Shown: positions 35,308 through 45,804 of the stretch, piece by piece | How the letters are laid out: every line of letters starts with the position of its first letter | Numbering within the stretch: the stretch's first letter is position 1 | NCBI GenBank assembly: GCA_036365515.1 | Contig: CM070874.1 | Span: forward strand, 167,345,797-167,409,796 | Length of the DNA stretch: 64,000 bases | Direction: 5' to 3' | Origin: Torymus aiolomorphi | Lineage: Eukaryota; Arthropoda; Insecta; Hymenoptera; Torymidae | Made by a program: the position numbers and the translations under genes | The notes under the pieces: generated by a model | What the model was told of the DNA's origin: nothing | The model's database searches: none | What the model saw: the letters and a program-made list of their open reading frames with translations, nothing else

Positions 35308-35528
35308 GGGAAGTCATTGCAGGTTAGAATTATTGCAACAGCCGACGTTAGTGACGCTCGCGTCTCGCGGTATACACACACATAATCACTATCAAAAAAA
35401 TATCATTAAATTCTTCTACATTAAAAAAGCATTACCGCAGACTATACGCTTGCCGCTCGCTCGCTGTAGTATGCGAGCAAGCGCGCAGCGTCATCACTAC
35501 AAAATTTCAAGAAATAAAATACGCCCCA
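35308..35528. other. Gap right of the giant element
   Basis: About 220 bp of unassigned sequence with a CG-rich patch (35450-35500). No gene or repeat recognised. Confidence 0.5.
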
Positions 35529-35762
35529 AGATAGCATCTTCTTCACCGTCACGGCGAGATAACATCTTCTTCACCATCGCGGCGAGATAGCATCTTCTTC
35601 ATGGTCGCGGCGGGATAGCATCTTCTTCACCGTCGCGACGAGATAGCATCTTCTTCATGGGCGCGGCTTTATAGCACCTTCTTCATGATCGCGGCTTGAT
35701 AGTACCTTCCTCATCATCGCGGTGAGATAGCATGTTCTTCACCGGCGCGGCGAGATAGAATG
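35529..35762. repeat. 28-bp tandem minisatellite, eight copies
   Basis: Unit close to AGATAGCATCTTCTTCACCG plus TCGCGGCG. Copies start at 35529, 35557 and so on to 35725 with no length variation, then a partial unit. Copies differ at a few positions. 28 is not a multiple of three, so this is not a coding repeat. Confidence 0.95.
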
Positions 35763-36189
35763 ATGTTCCTCTCAGTCGTCAATATAGACTCTCTCACCGA
35801 CCCGCTTCCAGCCGTAAGAATTTTTCAGTCTTTCTCATTCTATTTACTAAAGTAATGATCCACAAGTAATAACAAATTAGGTCTTGGTGTATTTTTTTTA
35901 GCTCTATTCGACTCTACCTGTAGTGAAAAAATCGCTGCTAACTGCTTTAGCAGAATGCTTTCTTAAAGAGAATTGATAAATTACATCAAATAATGTACAC
36001 GTAATAGTACATTTTAATATAAAATTTCATTCTTTCTGCATATCTGATTTTCCATAAATACAATTATTCAGAATGATCAAGAAAATTATATTTAAAATAG
36101 TTATGTAGTAATTATTAAATTGCAAATTAAAAAGTTCAAGGTATTATCACATGCTATTTATTGAATTTATAAATTAATTGCATTTCTTC
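35763..36189. other. Unassigned AT-rich stretch
   Basis: No open frame, repeat or transposon signature recognised between the minisatellite and the next tandem repeat. Confidence 0.5.
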
Positions 36190-36345
36190 GAAATTTCTTT
36201 GGCGTTTTCTTCGAAAACCTGCTAACTCCGTGTTTGCTTCAAAACCCCGCCAACTCAGCGAAGACTTCGAAAATCCCCCAACTCATAGAGTGGTTTCAAA
36301 AACCATATAACTCGGCGAAGGTTTGAAATATCCTCTAACTCAGGC
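36190..36345. repeat. Degenerate approximately 45-bp repeat
   Basis: Three to four units with the common words CTTCGAAAA, CCCCAACTCAG and GCGAAG; strongly diverged. Confidence 0.6.
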
Positions 36346-36409
36346 GTTTTTTTTTCTTTAATTTTGTAGTGGTAGCTCTAGGATGTTAAAGTACAATTTC
36401 TGTATAAGC

Positions 36410-36955
36410 GATGAAAAAAAAAATTTTCGATTTTTCCATATTTTTCTTTATTTTTTTAACCGACTGAATATTATCCGATTGGGCCGACAAAAATATGGGT
36501 AGATAGAAAATGTCAAGACCTTTCAGAAAATGGGCCCACTTTCGACCGATATCTGAACCCAGCGACGAAAAAAATTATTTTCGATTTTTCCATATTTTTC
36601 TTTATTTTTTTAACCGACTTAATAATATACGATCGAGCCAAAAAAAATATGGGTAAATAGGAAATTTCAAAACCTTTCAGAAAATGGGCCTACTTTCGAC
36701 CGATATCCAAACTCCCGGCGAAGAAAAAAAATTTTCGATTTTTCCATATTTTTCTTTATTTTTTTTAACCGACTTAATATTATCCGATCGGGCCGACAAA
36801 AATATGAGTAGATAGAAAATGTCATGACCTTTCAGAAAATGGGCCTAATTCCCACCGATATCCAAACCCAGAGCCGAAAAAAATTATTTTCGATTTTTCG
36901 ATATTTTTCTTTATTTTTTTTAAACGACTTAATATTTTACGATTTATCCAAACAC
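36410..36955. repeat. Satellite-like tandem repeat, period about 154 bp
   Basis: Units begin GA(T/C)GAAAAAAA at 36410, 36564, 36720 and 36873 (periods 154, 156, 153), so three and a half copies. Shared words include TTTTCGATTTTTCCATATTT, AACCGACTTAATATTA, AAATATGGGTA and CCTTTCAGAAAATGGGCC. Confidence 0.92.
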
Positions 36956-39949
36956 GCAGTAATTCCTTAGGTTGTTAGACGAGCAGGAACGGCATTTCCG
37001 CAATGGATGGTATGGAGTACTTTATACCTACAGCTTATGATGGTATGGTATGGAATTGGAACTGCCCAGGAATCCAATCGAATCCTCCTATTTTAAAAAG
37101 CAGGTGGATATGAGGGTACATCCATACTGCTGAGCAGAAAAGATGATTGGGATTGCGAGACCCACACAATAGGAGGAAGTTACGCAGACGTGCGACAGTA
37201 AGGGAGACGATTATTTAAAAAATCCTTAATCCCAAAGGACGGCTCCTTGTAGCCGTCCTCTGCAAGACTCGCATGTTTGGCTTGCTGTGACTACTTCCTG
37301 TAGATCAGACGGGCAGGAAGTCTCTCTAGTTGTTCGGCCGGCTGCTGATGATGCTTCGAAGACTGTGCCTGTAATAAAGCAAAGCTCAGACGCGGCGCGG
37401 ACGAGTGCTGAAGCTTCTGTTTCTCAAAATTATGTAATTTGTTTTAACGTTTTGTGAAATAAAAAGATAAATGTTTTAAGGCGATATTTGAATTCTAATT
37501 TGAGAAATTTACTTGATTTATTTAATGCAGAAATACGCGGCTAATATTCGGTAATTCGGCGGACTCGTAGGAGTAGGTGAGAGAAATTACAAGAAATGCT
37601 TTTAAGATTGATACTGTGGAGAGTGTCCACGTTTATTAAATCTCTAACAACTAGTACAAAATACAAATTAATTACGCGGAGCTGTTAAGATTAAAGAGCA
37701 AGCTATATACTTCAAGGAAGAGCAAGGAAAAGCAATGTGACTGCTCCGAGTTGGCAAGTGGAGGTGGACTGTTTTGTTCTGCTGAGCTGCTGCTGCTGTT
37801 ACGGCGGTGGTACGCATGGTATGGTTTGCCTTGGTCGGTTGAGTAGGGTGATCGACCACTTCATAGGCATCTTGTCGGCATTTTAGTTCTTTACACTCGT
37901 CTACGATCATATACATTTGATATGAATATCCTCAGTCAATGCTTTAAGCTGTACATCCGAGTCGCTTCTAAGGCGTTTGGCTGAGCATGCTCTTATGGTA
38001 TTGTGTATCAATGCAGGTTTATATAGAGGCCCCTGGCATCCGATGCGGTGCAATGTATAAAGTTACTTTTGAAAGTAAGAGAGTGATATTTTCCGCGACG
38101 AATGCTGGTATTTGTACGTTTATCCTTATGAGCATTCATTTGCAGATTGAATGCGTTCGTGAATATTCGAACTTTTTTAAAATACAAATTGTTTTGCTTA
38201 TAAGTAAACGAGCTATTCTTGTGTGCTCGAAAATATAAGATTATGAATATATGTGGCTGATATTATGTATCTGCTTAGCTTTATTCTATGGTTACATTAT
38301 TTTTATGTATGGATTTTTTCCTCCCCTTTCTAATGGTGCTATTGTTTTTTCTCCGAAAGACTTTCTTCTGGTCTGAAACTCAAGTCGAAAACTTACAATA
38401 AACGTTAATTGGTCAGAACATACTACGCGGGAGAACAATACACTCGCCAATAGTTTGATTTTGCAGTCATTGTGGCTTTTATAGCTAATTGTGAAATTGT
38501 GTATGTGTGTCTTACACTATACGTAACATAGTACTACTATTGTTATGACCACCAAAGGAATGCGAGTGCGGTCACGACCCACTAAAAGAGCTAGAGCCCG
38601 GGGAGTGGCAGCAGAGCAGCATACATTGGTAGAGGTGGAGCCAATGGTGTTGATGGCTGTATGTGTAACCTACGCAAGGCGTGGTATATTTATCTCCCAT
38701 CATCGTGCGCTATCTCATTTACTAGTTGAGGTGAATGCTTTATTTTATCAAAAGGATTAAAACAATGATTGAAACCCATAATAACTAAAGTGTTATCAAC
38801 AAACAATTGCTATAATAATTTGATTAATTATTGTATTTCATTAGAAAGATATTGTGGAAGAACACATTTTCCGTTGGAATTATAAAGCCTTGAAGTTGCT
38901 TCTTTGGGTATGGAAAGCAGACGGATTAGCGTAAATTTATAAAAATAAAAAAAAAATAAAAAAATTCCCCTCCCAAAAAAAATAAAATTAAAAAAAATCT
39001 TTAAAAAGAAAAAAAAATTATTTTCAAGATTTGCATTTTAAGCACCTTTAGTGACGGCAAAGGTAATGAAAATAACAAACGTCAGCGTGTAACACGGACT
39101 GCGATAGTGCAATACATCAGTAACAGCGCGTTACAGAGCGTTTCAGCGTAGCGGCCGCGCAGCCACTGTCTTTTCAATATAATAGAAAGTTTTTCGGAGA
39201 AAAAACAATAGCACGATTGGAAAGAGGAGGAAAAAATCTATCGATATATGTCTTATTTTTTTTCGAGACTCAGGGTATGATTATGTGCGAGTTGAAAAGG
39301 GTACATTTTACGCGAAAAAGGCGCCGCGCGCGCTCGCTGGCCGGTTTCTGGCAAAGGCTCCCATATGTGCAAGAGAATGTGTTCTTGATGCTTTGAGTTA
39401 CGTTTCTGTACGTGAATGCATTATTATATATGAAAAAGGGAAGTGCAGGTTAGGGATCGGTTACGGAGATGTAGGTAAAGTGCCGTCGGTCGGTAACGTA
39501 ATGGCCGTAAGGCTTGTCGGGTAACTAGTGATTACCATTCCCTTTGCCTGTCATTCAAAAAAGATTTTACTGCATATTCTGCTGGATTGCATCCGAACGT
39601 TACACGTGCGATAGAAAGCGAGTCGATTAGTTAAAAAATTTTTAAACCCAATTAGCCGGTGTACATGAGGTCTACGTAAAAGGGAAAGGCACGCAGACGT
39701 GTAATTGTGATCCTCGCAAAAAATGGAATTACGCAGACATGCGATAGTAAGCGAGTCAATCATTTAGAAACGTCTCAAACCCAACTAAGCTTTTTTAAAT
39801 AATAGATTCGCTTATCGTTGCAGGTCTACGTAACCCCTTTTTTCCGTGGATCTCGCGTCCATTGGCTATTTGGGTTTAAGAATTTTTTTAATAATCGACT
39901 CGTTTACTGTCACATGCCTGAGTTATGTGGAGTGTCCGGTGGATAAGGA
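36956..39949. other. Unassigned region with dispersed 55-bp repeats and an inverted-repeat block
   Basis: No convincing gene. A repeat with consensus near ACGCAGACGTGCGATAGTAA then GCGAGTCGATTA occurs at about 37184, 39596 and 39731 (plus) and 39880-39930 (minus). A 9-bp-stem hairpin AGGACGGCT/AGCCGTCCT lies at 37238-37261. The text at 37560-37665 (rc AATAAA, GTGTCCACG) looks LTR-like but has no second copy. Short frames at 38545 and 39285 have no recognisable features. Confidence 0.5.
38300..39245. repeat. Inverted-repeat-bounded segment
   Basis: GATTTTTTCCTCC...GGTGCTATTG...TTTTCTCCGAAAG at about 38310-38370 is mirrored at about 39183-39240. The ends resemble the inner part of the MITE at 20980-21485, suggesting a related, more decayed element. 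Confidence 0.55.
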
Positions 39950-40256
39950 TTCAAGACGAATTTGAACTCACAGGTACTCTTGTACGATAACAAATTTATT
40001 TGAGAAGTAAGTACCAATTGAATTAGTAGCCGTTAATTGATTTATGACTTTATTAGACTACGTTCTTTACAGGTTAGATGCCTGACACAGCCTGTCGTCG
40101 ACGATGCGAGTGTAGTATAATGCTAGTAGCTTTCTTTGTCCATTGTCTTCTTGAGTTTGAGATAAGAAGTTCGAGTGCCAGGAGGCTGAGTCACATAACT
40201 TCTCCACGGTGAAGTTATAAGACGTCCTCGTTGTTGTTTGCTTGTGTAGGTTGTTG
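39950..40256 (-). repeat. Probable 3' LTR of the errantivirus-like element
   Basis: The env frame is followed (minus strand) by a purine run AAAAAAAGAGG at about 40258-40268, as expected of a polypurine tract. The next 300 bp end near an AAATAAA signal (about 39999-40005). No second LTR is in the window, so boundaries are tentative. Confidence 0.45.
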
Positions 40257-40265
40257 CCTCTTTTT

Positions 40266-41408
40266 TTAACACCTGTATATCAAATAAATCGATGTAGTTA
40301 ATAAGAGTAATAGTAATGCAGTTGAGCTTATAGACGTATAAAATTTAACTCTAAGTTGTTTTGGTATAGTCATTGTAGGCAGAGTTAAAGTTTTCAGAGG
40401 TTCAAAATTTAGCTGATGGTTCTTTATAACTAGCGATAAAGTTAAGCTAGATTGTTTTATTTCTCCAAGGTTGTCATTTGTTGTATCCTTGTACTCGTAT
40501 GTCATCTCCTTGGATCTGATGTGTTCCACGGATCTTTGTCTTATTGTTTTCATATTTGATTGTTATCGGATAATTACTTGATACAGGTATTAAATTTTCG
40601 GATAGTTTATATGTTAGTAATAGGGGAATTCATTAAAATAATGATGGGCTTGGCTTCTTCTGTTATGATTTGGTGATATAAATAATTTCGTTCATATATT
40701 AGTTGAAATTTGTTAGCAGACAATTTGATCGATGGGTTAATCAAGCTCCATGGTGTGGTGATAACTTCTGTTTGATTGTTGTAGTTGATTGTATCAAGTT
40801 TTTGAAAGAGGGAGAATTTGATGGGATTAAGGATGGGAATTTTGATAGTGTGAATGATAGAGTTTTGGGTAAATACGGTTGATCCCTGAGCGAAACGAAA
40901 GTATAGCAGGTTATGGTAATGTACAATTAATTCTTTTTAATAGTAAATTTCTAATAAGTGTCGTATGTTAGTATTTTGAGATAGAATAATTGTTCAGAGA
41001 AAATAAATGATATTTTAATTTTATTAAGTAAATCTAGGAAATGTTGCTCTTGTATTATTAGGGTAACAACGGATTCAAATAGATTAAACTGTGAATTTTG
41101 TTCACATTGTTATTTATATGTTTACTTATTTTATTAATAATACTTATCGACTTATTCAAAGCTAATATATCTTCTTGTTGTCGATGTTCGAGTAAATTCA
41201 AGTAGTTGTTTATTTTTTCTGAGTCATTGGCAGCTGGACTTCCGAAAACATATTTTATTGCTGTACCTAGTCCATTTATTAGACCTGTTTTTGTTCTTCC
41301 CTTTAGTGACATTATTTGTTGTAAATTTTGATGTACTTTATTACATAAAATCGCGACTTGCTTTAACAAATTTGAATCTATTAATTCTTGACGGGCTGAC
41401 AATATCAC
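40266..41408 (-). pseudogene. Env-like glycoprotein remnant (errantivirus type)
   Basis: The upstream part (41408-41058) carries the conserved errantivirus Env motif around RTKTGLINGLGTAIKYVFGS. This is where the family has its cleavage site followed by a hydrophobic fusion segment; the usual dibasic site is altered here. A heptad-like helical region follows (NNYLNLLEHRQQEDILALN). The last part (40553-40266, 95 residues) ends in a hydrophobic segment of about 17 residues (TALLLLLLTTSIYLIY), consistent with the membrane anchor. Frames are broken between about 40560 and 41058. The protein is related to baculovirus F-type envelope proteins by family knowledge. As it stands it is not expressible as one protein. 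Confidence 0.8.
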
Positions 41409-41697
41409 GTAGCTGCTCAGTATGTATTTGAAAGTATTTGTGAGAATTGTAGTATTTATGTTGAAGTGTATATAGTGATATTTTTCGATGATTCTTCCGA
41501 TTCCTTGATGTTAGTCGTAGTGTGTAGCATTTGGGTCGATTTTGTTACTCTTCGAGTATGATGGAGATTATCAGGATCACTGCCGTCTTCATCTTCCTAT
41601 AAAGAAGAAATTTTTCTTATTCTCTTGGCACTTCTTAAATTATAATGACGTTGTTGTGCATGTATATTGCATCCTAATGAGGAACCTTGTTGTTTTT

Positions 41698-42551
41698 CTA
41701 CAAGTAATTTTTTATATCGGGGTGCTGTTTTATCAAGTTGCGCAAATTTGGTCGCCCTCTTTGTTTCTTGTACAATGTATCGTAGAAAGGTAAGATTTCG
41801 TTTTTTCTAATTTCATTGTATCTTTTTATGGTGTCGGCACCGGGGTCAATAACGTGTTTTTGCAATTCGTCGTAAGGTCCGTAGAGAAGAGTGAAAGGCG
41901 TATAGTTAGTAGTCGAATGTATACTCATACATTAAATTATATATTAAAATAGCGGTTATCATGTGATTTTTCGTGGTTTTTCTCGGATTGAAGCCAATAT
42001 GCTTCATTTCTCTCTTAGAGTGGAATGTAGCCTTTCTATCGGTCCGTTGGATGTATGCCTGTTGATGGTGGTTTGATGGCATTCGATTTTCTGTATACGA
42101 CAAAATTCCTTAAAAACTGTTGAGTTAAATTTGCTTCCATTATTCGTTGTGATTTTGTCTGGAAAATTATTATGTGATGCGAAGTGTCGTAAATTATTTA
42201 GCATGGTGGTGGCATGCAAATAGTATGCTTGAGCGTATTTAGAAAAAATGTCCATAATGGTGAGAAAGTTGTCCTTATTGAAATGAAATACATCCATGTG
42301 TGTTGGAGTGATCTATTAGCAATAATAATAAAGGTCCTTATGTTTCTGTTTGGTAAGGAATTCTCTAGGCAGATGTCACATTGATTTATGTGATTTTGAA
42401 TAATTCTGTTCATATTGAGTGTATAAAATTTTCTTTTAAAATGTGCCAATGTTTCATGAATTATGTTGTGATTTTGATTATGATATTTTTTAAGTTCTCT
42501 TATAAAATTGTTTCGATCGATTGTGGGTGCATAAGTATTTGTTTTGACCAA
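41698..42551 (-). pseudogene. Gypsy integrase remnant
   Basis: The N-terminal HHCC zinc domain is visible as HETLAHFKRKFY and CDICLENSLP (from 42551). A second frame from 42297 gives the core: [15 protein letters not shown] (first catalytic Asp), [13 protein letters not shown] (where an Asp is usual, Asn here) and [15 protein letters not shown] (catalytic Glu region). A third segment (41928-41698) has the C-terminal [14 protein letters not shown]. Two frameshifts separate the parts. It lies between RNase H and env as in errantiviruses. Confidence 0.88.
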
Positions 42552-43069
42552 TTTTAATCTATCATTGAAATGTTCCTTTAATATTCCATATGTAATATTT
42601 TGTAGTTCTTCATTTGCAGTATAAATCGGGTTTATCGGGTTTAATATTCTCGTTGAAAAATTTAAGCAATTATTTTTCTGCGTCTCTTTTATTAATTTTG
42701 TCTGTGTACTGTACTTTGAGTTTATCTTTGTTTATTTTTACTTCGTAATGGTTATCTCCTTTTACTGTACCTACTTTATTATACTGTAATTAAAAGCATG
42801 AACGTTTTTGTCTGTTATAGACAGCGGAAAGATCGGATCCTCTTCAGCTGTGTGGACTGTTGCTATATCGTCATCAAGTATTTTGTCAATTTCTTCGGCT
42901 GTGCAAGGTGCATCGTTAAACGTCTGGGGCAGGATTGAAAGTAAGTCATGTTCCTTAGTTTCTTCAGTATTAATCTCTATACGATTAAGAGCGTCAGCAA
43001 CATAATTTTCGAAACCTTTTTTGTATTTTATTTCATAGTCGTACTCCTCTAATTTTATTCTCCATCGAA

Positions 43070-43985
43070 TTAATCGGCGTTAGTTTTTATAGACCAAAAC
43101 CAAGTCAATGGTTTGTGATCGGTTTCAATAACAAACTTTATTCCGTAAATGTAAGGCTGAAAGTGTCTGCATGCTTCCTCAGTTGCTAATAACTCTTTTT
43201 CTATAGTTGAATAATTTTGTTCAGCTGCGTTCAATGTTTTTGAGTAGCATGATACAAGATGTTTTTGTTCGTATAAAACAGCGCCTATTGCGGCGTTTGA
43301 CGCATCGGTGTTAACATAGAATGGTTTCGTAAAGTCCGGGTAAGCAGGTATCGGTGCATTGATGATCAATTCTTTAAGTTTATTAAATATTCTTCATTTT
43401 CAGGATCTACCTTTTCCGTTTTGTTAAGTACTTTCGACAATACTTTTGCTAATTTTGTATAATTTTTTATGAATTTCTATAATATCCTGGGACTCGATTC
43501 TCTAACGCTATCTCGGTGCGATACACGCAACATAAGAGGTTTAGACCAATCAGAGAGCTTCTTTAAAAGGAAAAATGGTTGTGTCGACAGACGTAAGCTT
43601 AGAGAATCAGGCCCCTGTTAATCCTAAAATTACTTTACCTCTTTTTGCGTTTTGGGAATTGGATAACTCACTATCGCATGAATTTTTCAGGATTTGGTCT
43701 AATTCCTTTGGTTGTTATTATATGCCCGAGAAAGGAAACTTATTTTCTTATAGATTCGCTTTTGTCTAGTTGTATTTTTAAATTGTATTTTCTAAGTTCT
43801 TCGAATATGAGTTTGAGTTGTGTCAGGGGTTCTTGCAATGATTTGGAAAAGATCACTATATCGTCCATGTAGACGAAACAAAATTTATGTAAATATTTCA
43901 TTAAAATTTTTTCCATAAGTTTTTGAAATGTTGTTGGAGCATTTTTTAATTCAAAAGGCATCCGAATATATTCGTAGTGCACTAG
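43070..43985 (-). pseudogene. Gypsy reverse transcriptase (C-terminal half) and RNase H
   Basis: The RT part (43985-43740) includes [20 protein letters not shown] and the active-site [12 protein letters not shown], then [20 protein letters not shown]. After a frame change the connection region ends KVILGLTG. A MITE of 126 bp intervenes, and the following text starts YYRN where the family has GYYRKFI. RNase H (43369-43070) has PAYPDFTKPFYVNTDASNAA, GAVLYEQKHLVSCYSKTLN, ATEEACRHFQPYIYGIKF and DHKPLTWFW. The upstream limit coincides with the start of the plus-strand gypsy fragment. Confidence 0.88.
43489..43614. mobile_element. 126-bp MITE in the gypsy RT-RNase H junction
   Basis: Terminal inverted repeats GGGACTCGATTCTCTAACGC and GGGCCTGATTCTCTAAGC (complement of the right end). 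The host frame (LGLTG/YYR) shows the empty site AATATCCTGTTAA, and CT appears duplicated at 43487-43488 and 43615-43616, i.e. a 2-bp target duplication. No coding capacity. The superfamily is not identified. Confidence 0.65.
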
Positions 43986-44214
43986 GCTGGCTAAGATGCG
44001 CGACGGGAGATATAGCCCCTTACCGGCCACGTATTGTTGCCTATCACGGTGGCCGGTGTTACGAAGGATATCCGCGTGGCCATCATGCAGAATCTCGCCG
44101 ATGATTGTTACGTCGGAGCGAACTTCATTGGCGTGTTTCAGGCTATCCTGGACCCCACCGATGACCGACTGTATATAGAGACAGAAAACTATGTACAGTC
44201 GGAAGTGGCCGGCG

Positions 44215-44982
44215 CACAGTGGTCTCAAATGTCCAAAAAGTTATCAAAATTGTTGTGTCACTATTTAAAAGTGAAAAATTATAATTCAATATATGGGTTT
44301 TTTTAGCTTAGCACCTAAGCTATCAAACTGCGTTTCCCTCGAAACCATACCGCACGTCCAAAATTTGCCAACAATACCAAAAAATCCGATAATTATGGTT
44401 TTTCAAATTTCAACGATTTTAACAGTATAAATTTTTAGTTTATAGTCAATTTAAAGATGTAAGAAAATCAATTTCAATTGTATATGCAAATTGTTACGAT
44501 CTGATACTAAAATATATTGATAAAAAATCTAAATATATCAAAATATCATACCTAAAGCGTTAAAAGTTCGATCGAATAATATAATAGTATTTGATATCCT
44601 AATTTCGGTTGTTCTGATATTTTTTTGAAAAAATCTACAAATTTTACCTTCTCATTATGTGCCCTAGAAAAAATTATCAATTTATTTAAGTACCAGATCG
44701 TAACAATTTTCATATAGAATTGAAATTGATTTTTTAAAATCTTTAAATTGACTATAAACTAAAAATGTATACTGTTAAAATCGTTGAAATTTGAAAAACC
44801 ATAATTATCGGATTTTTTGGTATTGTTGGCAAATTTTGGACGTGCGGTATGGTTTCGAGGGAAACGCAGTTTGATAGCTTAGGTGCTAAGCTAAAAAAAC
44901 CCATATATTGAATTATAATTTTTCACTTTTAAATAGTGACACAACAATTTTGATCACTTTTTGGATATTTGAGACCACTGTG
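44215..44982. mobile_element. 768-bp foldback element inserted in the gypsy fragment
   Basis: Ends are CACAGTGGTCTCAAATGTCC and its complement. The arms (about 44215-44590 and 44620-44982) mirror each other nearly throughout. CGGCG is duplicated at 44210-44214 and 44983-44987. The host reading frame continues across once one target copy is counted. No coding capacity. Confidence 0.85.
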
Positions 44983-45365
44983 CGGCGTGGCAGCCGGAAC
45001 TTCGACGCTGTTGGCATTTGGAACTGACGCTTTGGATATCCAGCGCCAAGAATTACAGGATATGCTCAAACGATTTCTCCAGAACCCGACGAAACAGTTG
45101 AGACCTACGTAACTGAAAAAAGGAACACAAGATCGATATCGGATCCTCGAGGCCCATGAAGCAACGGTATTACCCGGTGTCCGATAAGATGGAGGAGGAA
45201 ATCCATCGCCAAGTGAAGAAAGGAGGAAATTCATCGCCAAGTGAGGAAATCCATCGCCATGTGAAGAAATTGATTGAAAAAGGCATCATCGAACCGTCAA
45301 ACAGTCCATGACTTAGCCCTATTATGATGGTAAAAAAGGAGAAAGGTAATTACCGAATGTGTGTC

Positions 45366-45548
45366 TACTACAGGAAATTGAACGCGGTGAATCAAGCGGA
45401 TTCTTACCCTACACCTTACATCCGCCATATTCACCGCATGATTCGGCGAGCGAGGTACTACAGGAAATCGAACGCGGTGAATCAAGCGGATTCTTACCCT
45501 ACTCCTTACATCCGCCATATTCACCGCAAGATTCGGCGACCGAGGTAC
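45366..45548 (+). repeat. 90-bp in-frame tandem duplication within gypsy RT
   Basis: TACTACAGGAAAT(T/C)GAACGC starts at 45366 and 45456. The two 90-bp units differ at only a few positions. The duplicated peptide covers YYRKLNAVNQADSYPTPYI and the next residues. Confidence 0.95.
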
Positions 45549-45804
45549 ATCTCTAGCCATCAAAACAGCGTACATAAACATCAAAAGCGTTTACCATGAG
45601 ATCCCGCTGAAGAAGGAACATAGGTCGTTGATGGCCTTCACTGACCCAGGTCTAGGATTATACCAGTTCAAGAGGATGACCTTTGGATTAATGAATGCTG
45701 GAGCAACCTTTCTGCGCGTGATAGGCCAAATGATATTTGTTGTAATGACTTAAAGAAGTTATGAAATTAAAGAGTTTATGATAATAAGATTCTGCTATGA
45801 TATT

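Larger units (their letters stand above)
39950..43985 (-). mobile_element. Errantivirus-like gypsy retroelement with env, 5'-truncated
   Basis: In minus-strand order it shows RT, RNase H, integrase and env, then a polypurine tract and a probable LTR. This is the gag-pol-env order of insect errantiviruses. Gag, protease and the first half of RT are missing: homology starts at about 43985, where an oppositely oriented gypsy fragment begins. All parts carry stops or frameshifts. A small MITE (43489-43614) interrupts it. Confidence 0.85.
43986..45760 (+). pseudogene. Gypsy pol fragment (protease to RT start), plus strand
   Basis: A frame upstream of the foldback encodes [19 protein letters not shown] and [19 protein letters not shown], which I read as a retropepsin-type region. 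It continues beyond the foldback as GTSTLLAFGTDALDIQ and LQDMLKRFLQNPTKQ. Then follow KQRYYPVSDKMEEE, KLIEKGIIEPSNSP, SPIMMVKKEKGNYRMCV and YYRKLNAVNQADSYPTPYI, which is the gypsy RT N-terminus. LKKEHRSLMAFTDPG, YQFKRMTFGLMNAGATFLRV (RT motif after the first catalytic Asp) comes next, and homology ends near 45750. Several frameshifts and a 90-bp duplication disable it. Orientation is opposite to the neighbouring errantivirus-like element. Confidence 0.82.

Noticed and set aside
35529..35762. CRISPR-like array of 28-bp repeats
   Set aside because: The units are contiguous with no spacers and the window is eukaryotic; it is a minisatellite.
37238..37261. Rho-independent terminator (9-bp stem AGGACGGCT/AGCCGTCCT)
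   Set aside because: No T run, no upstream gene and not a bacterial genome; probably a chance hairpin or part of an old element.
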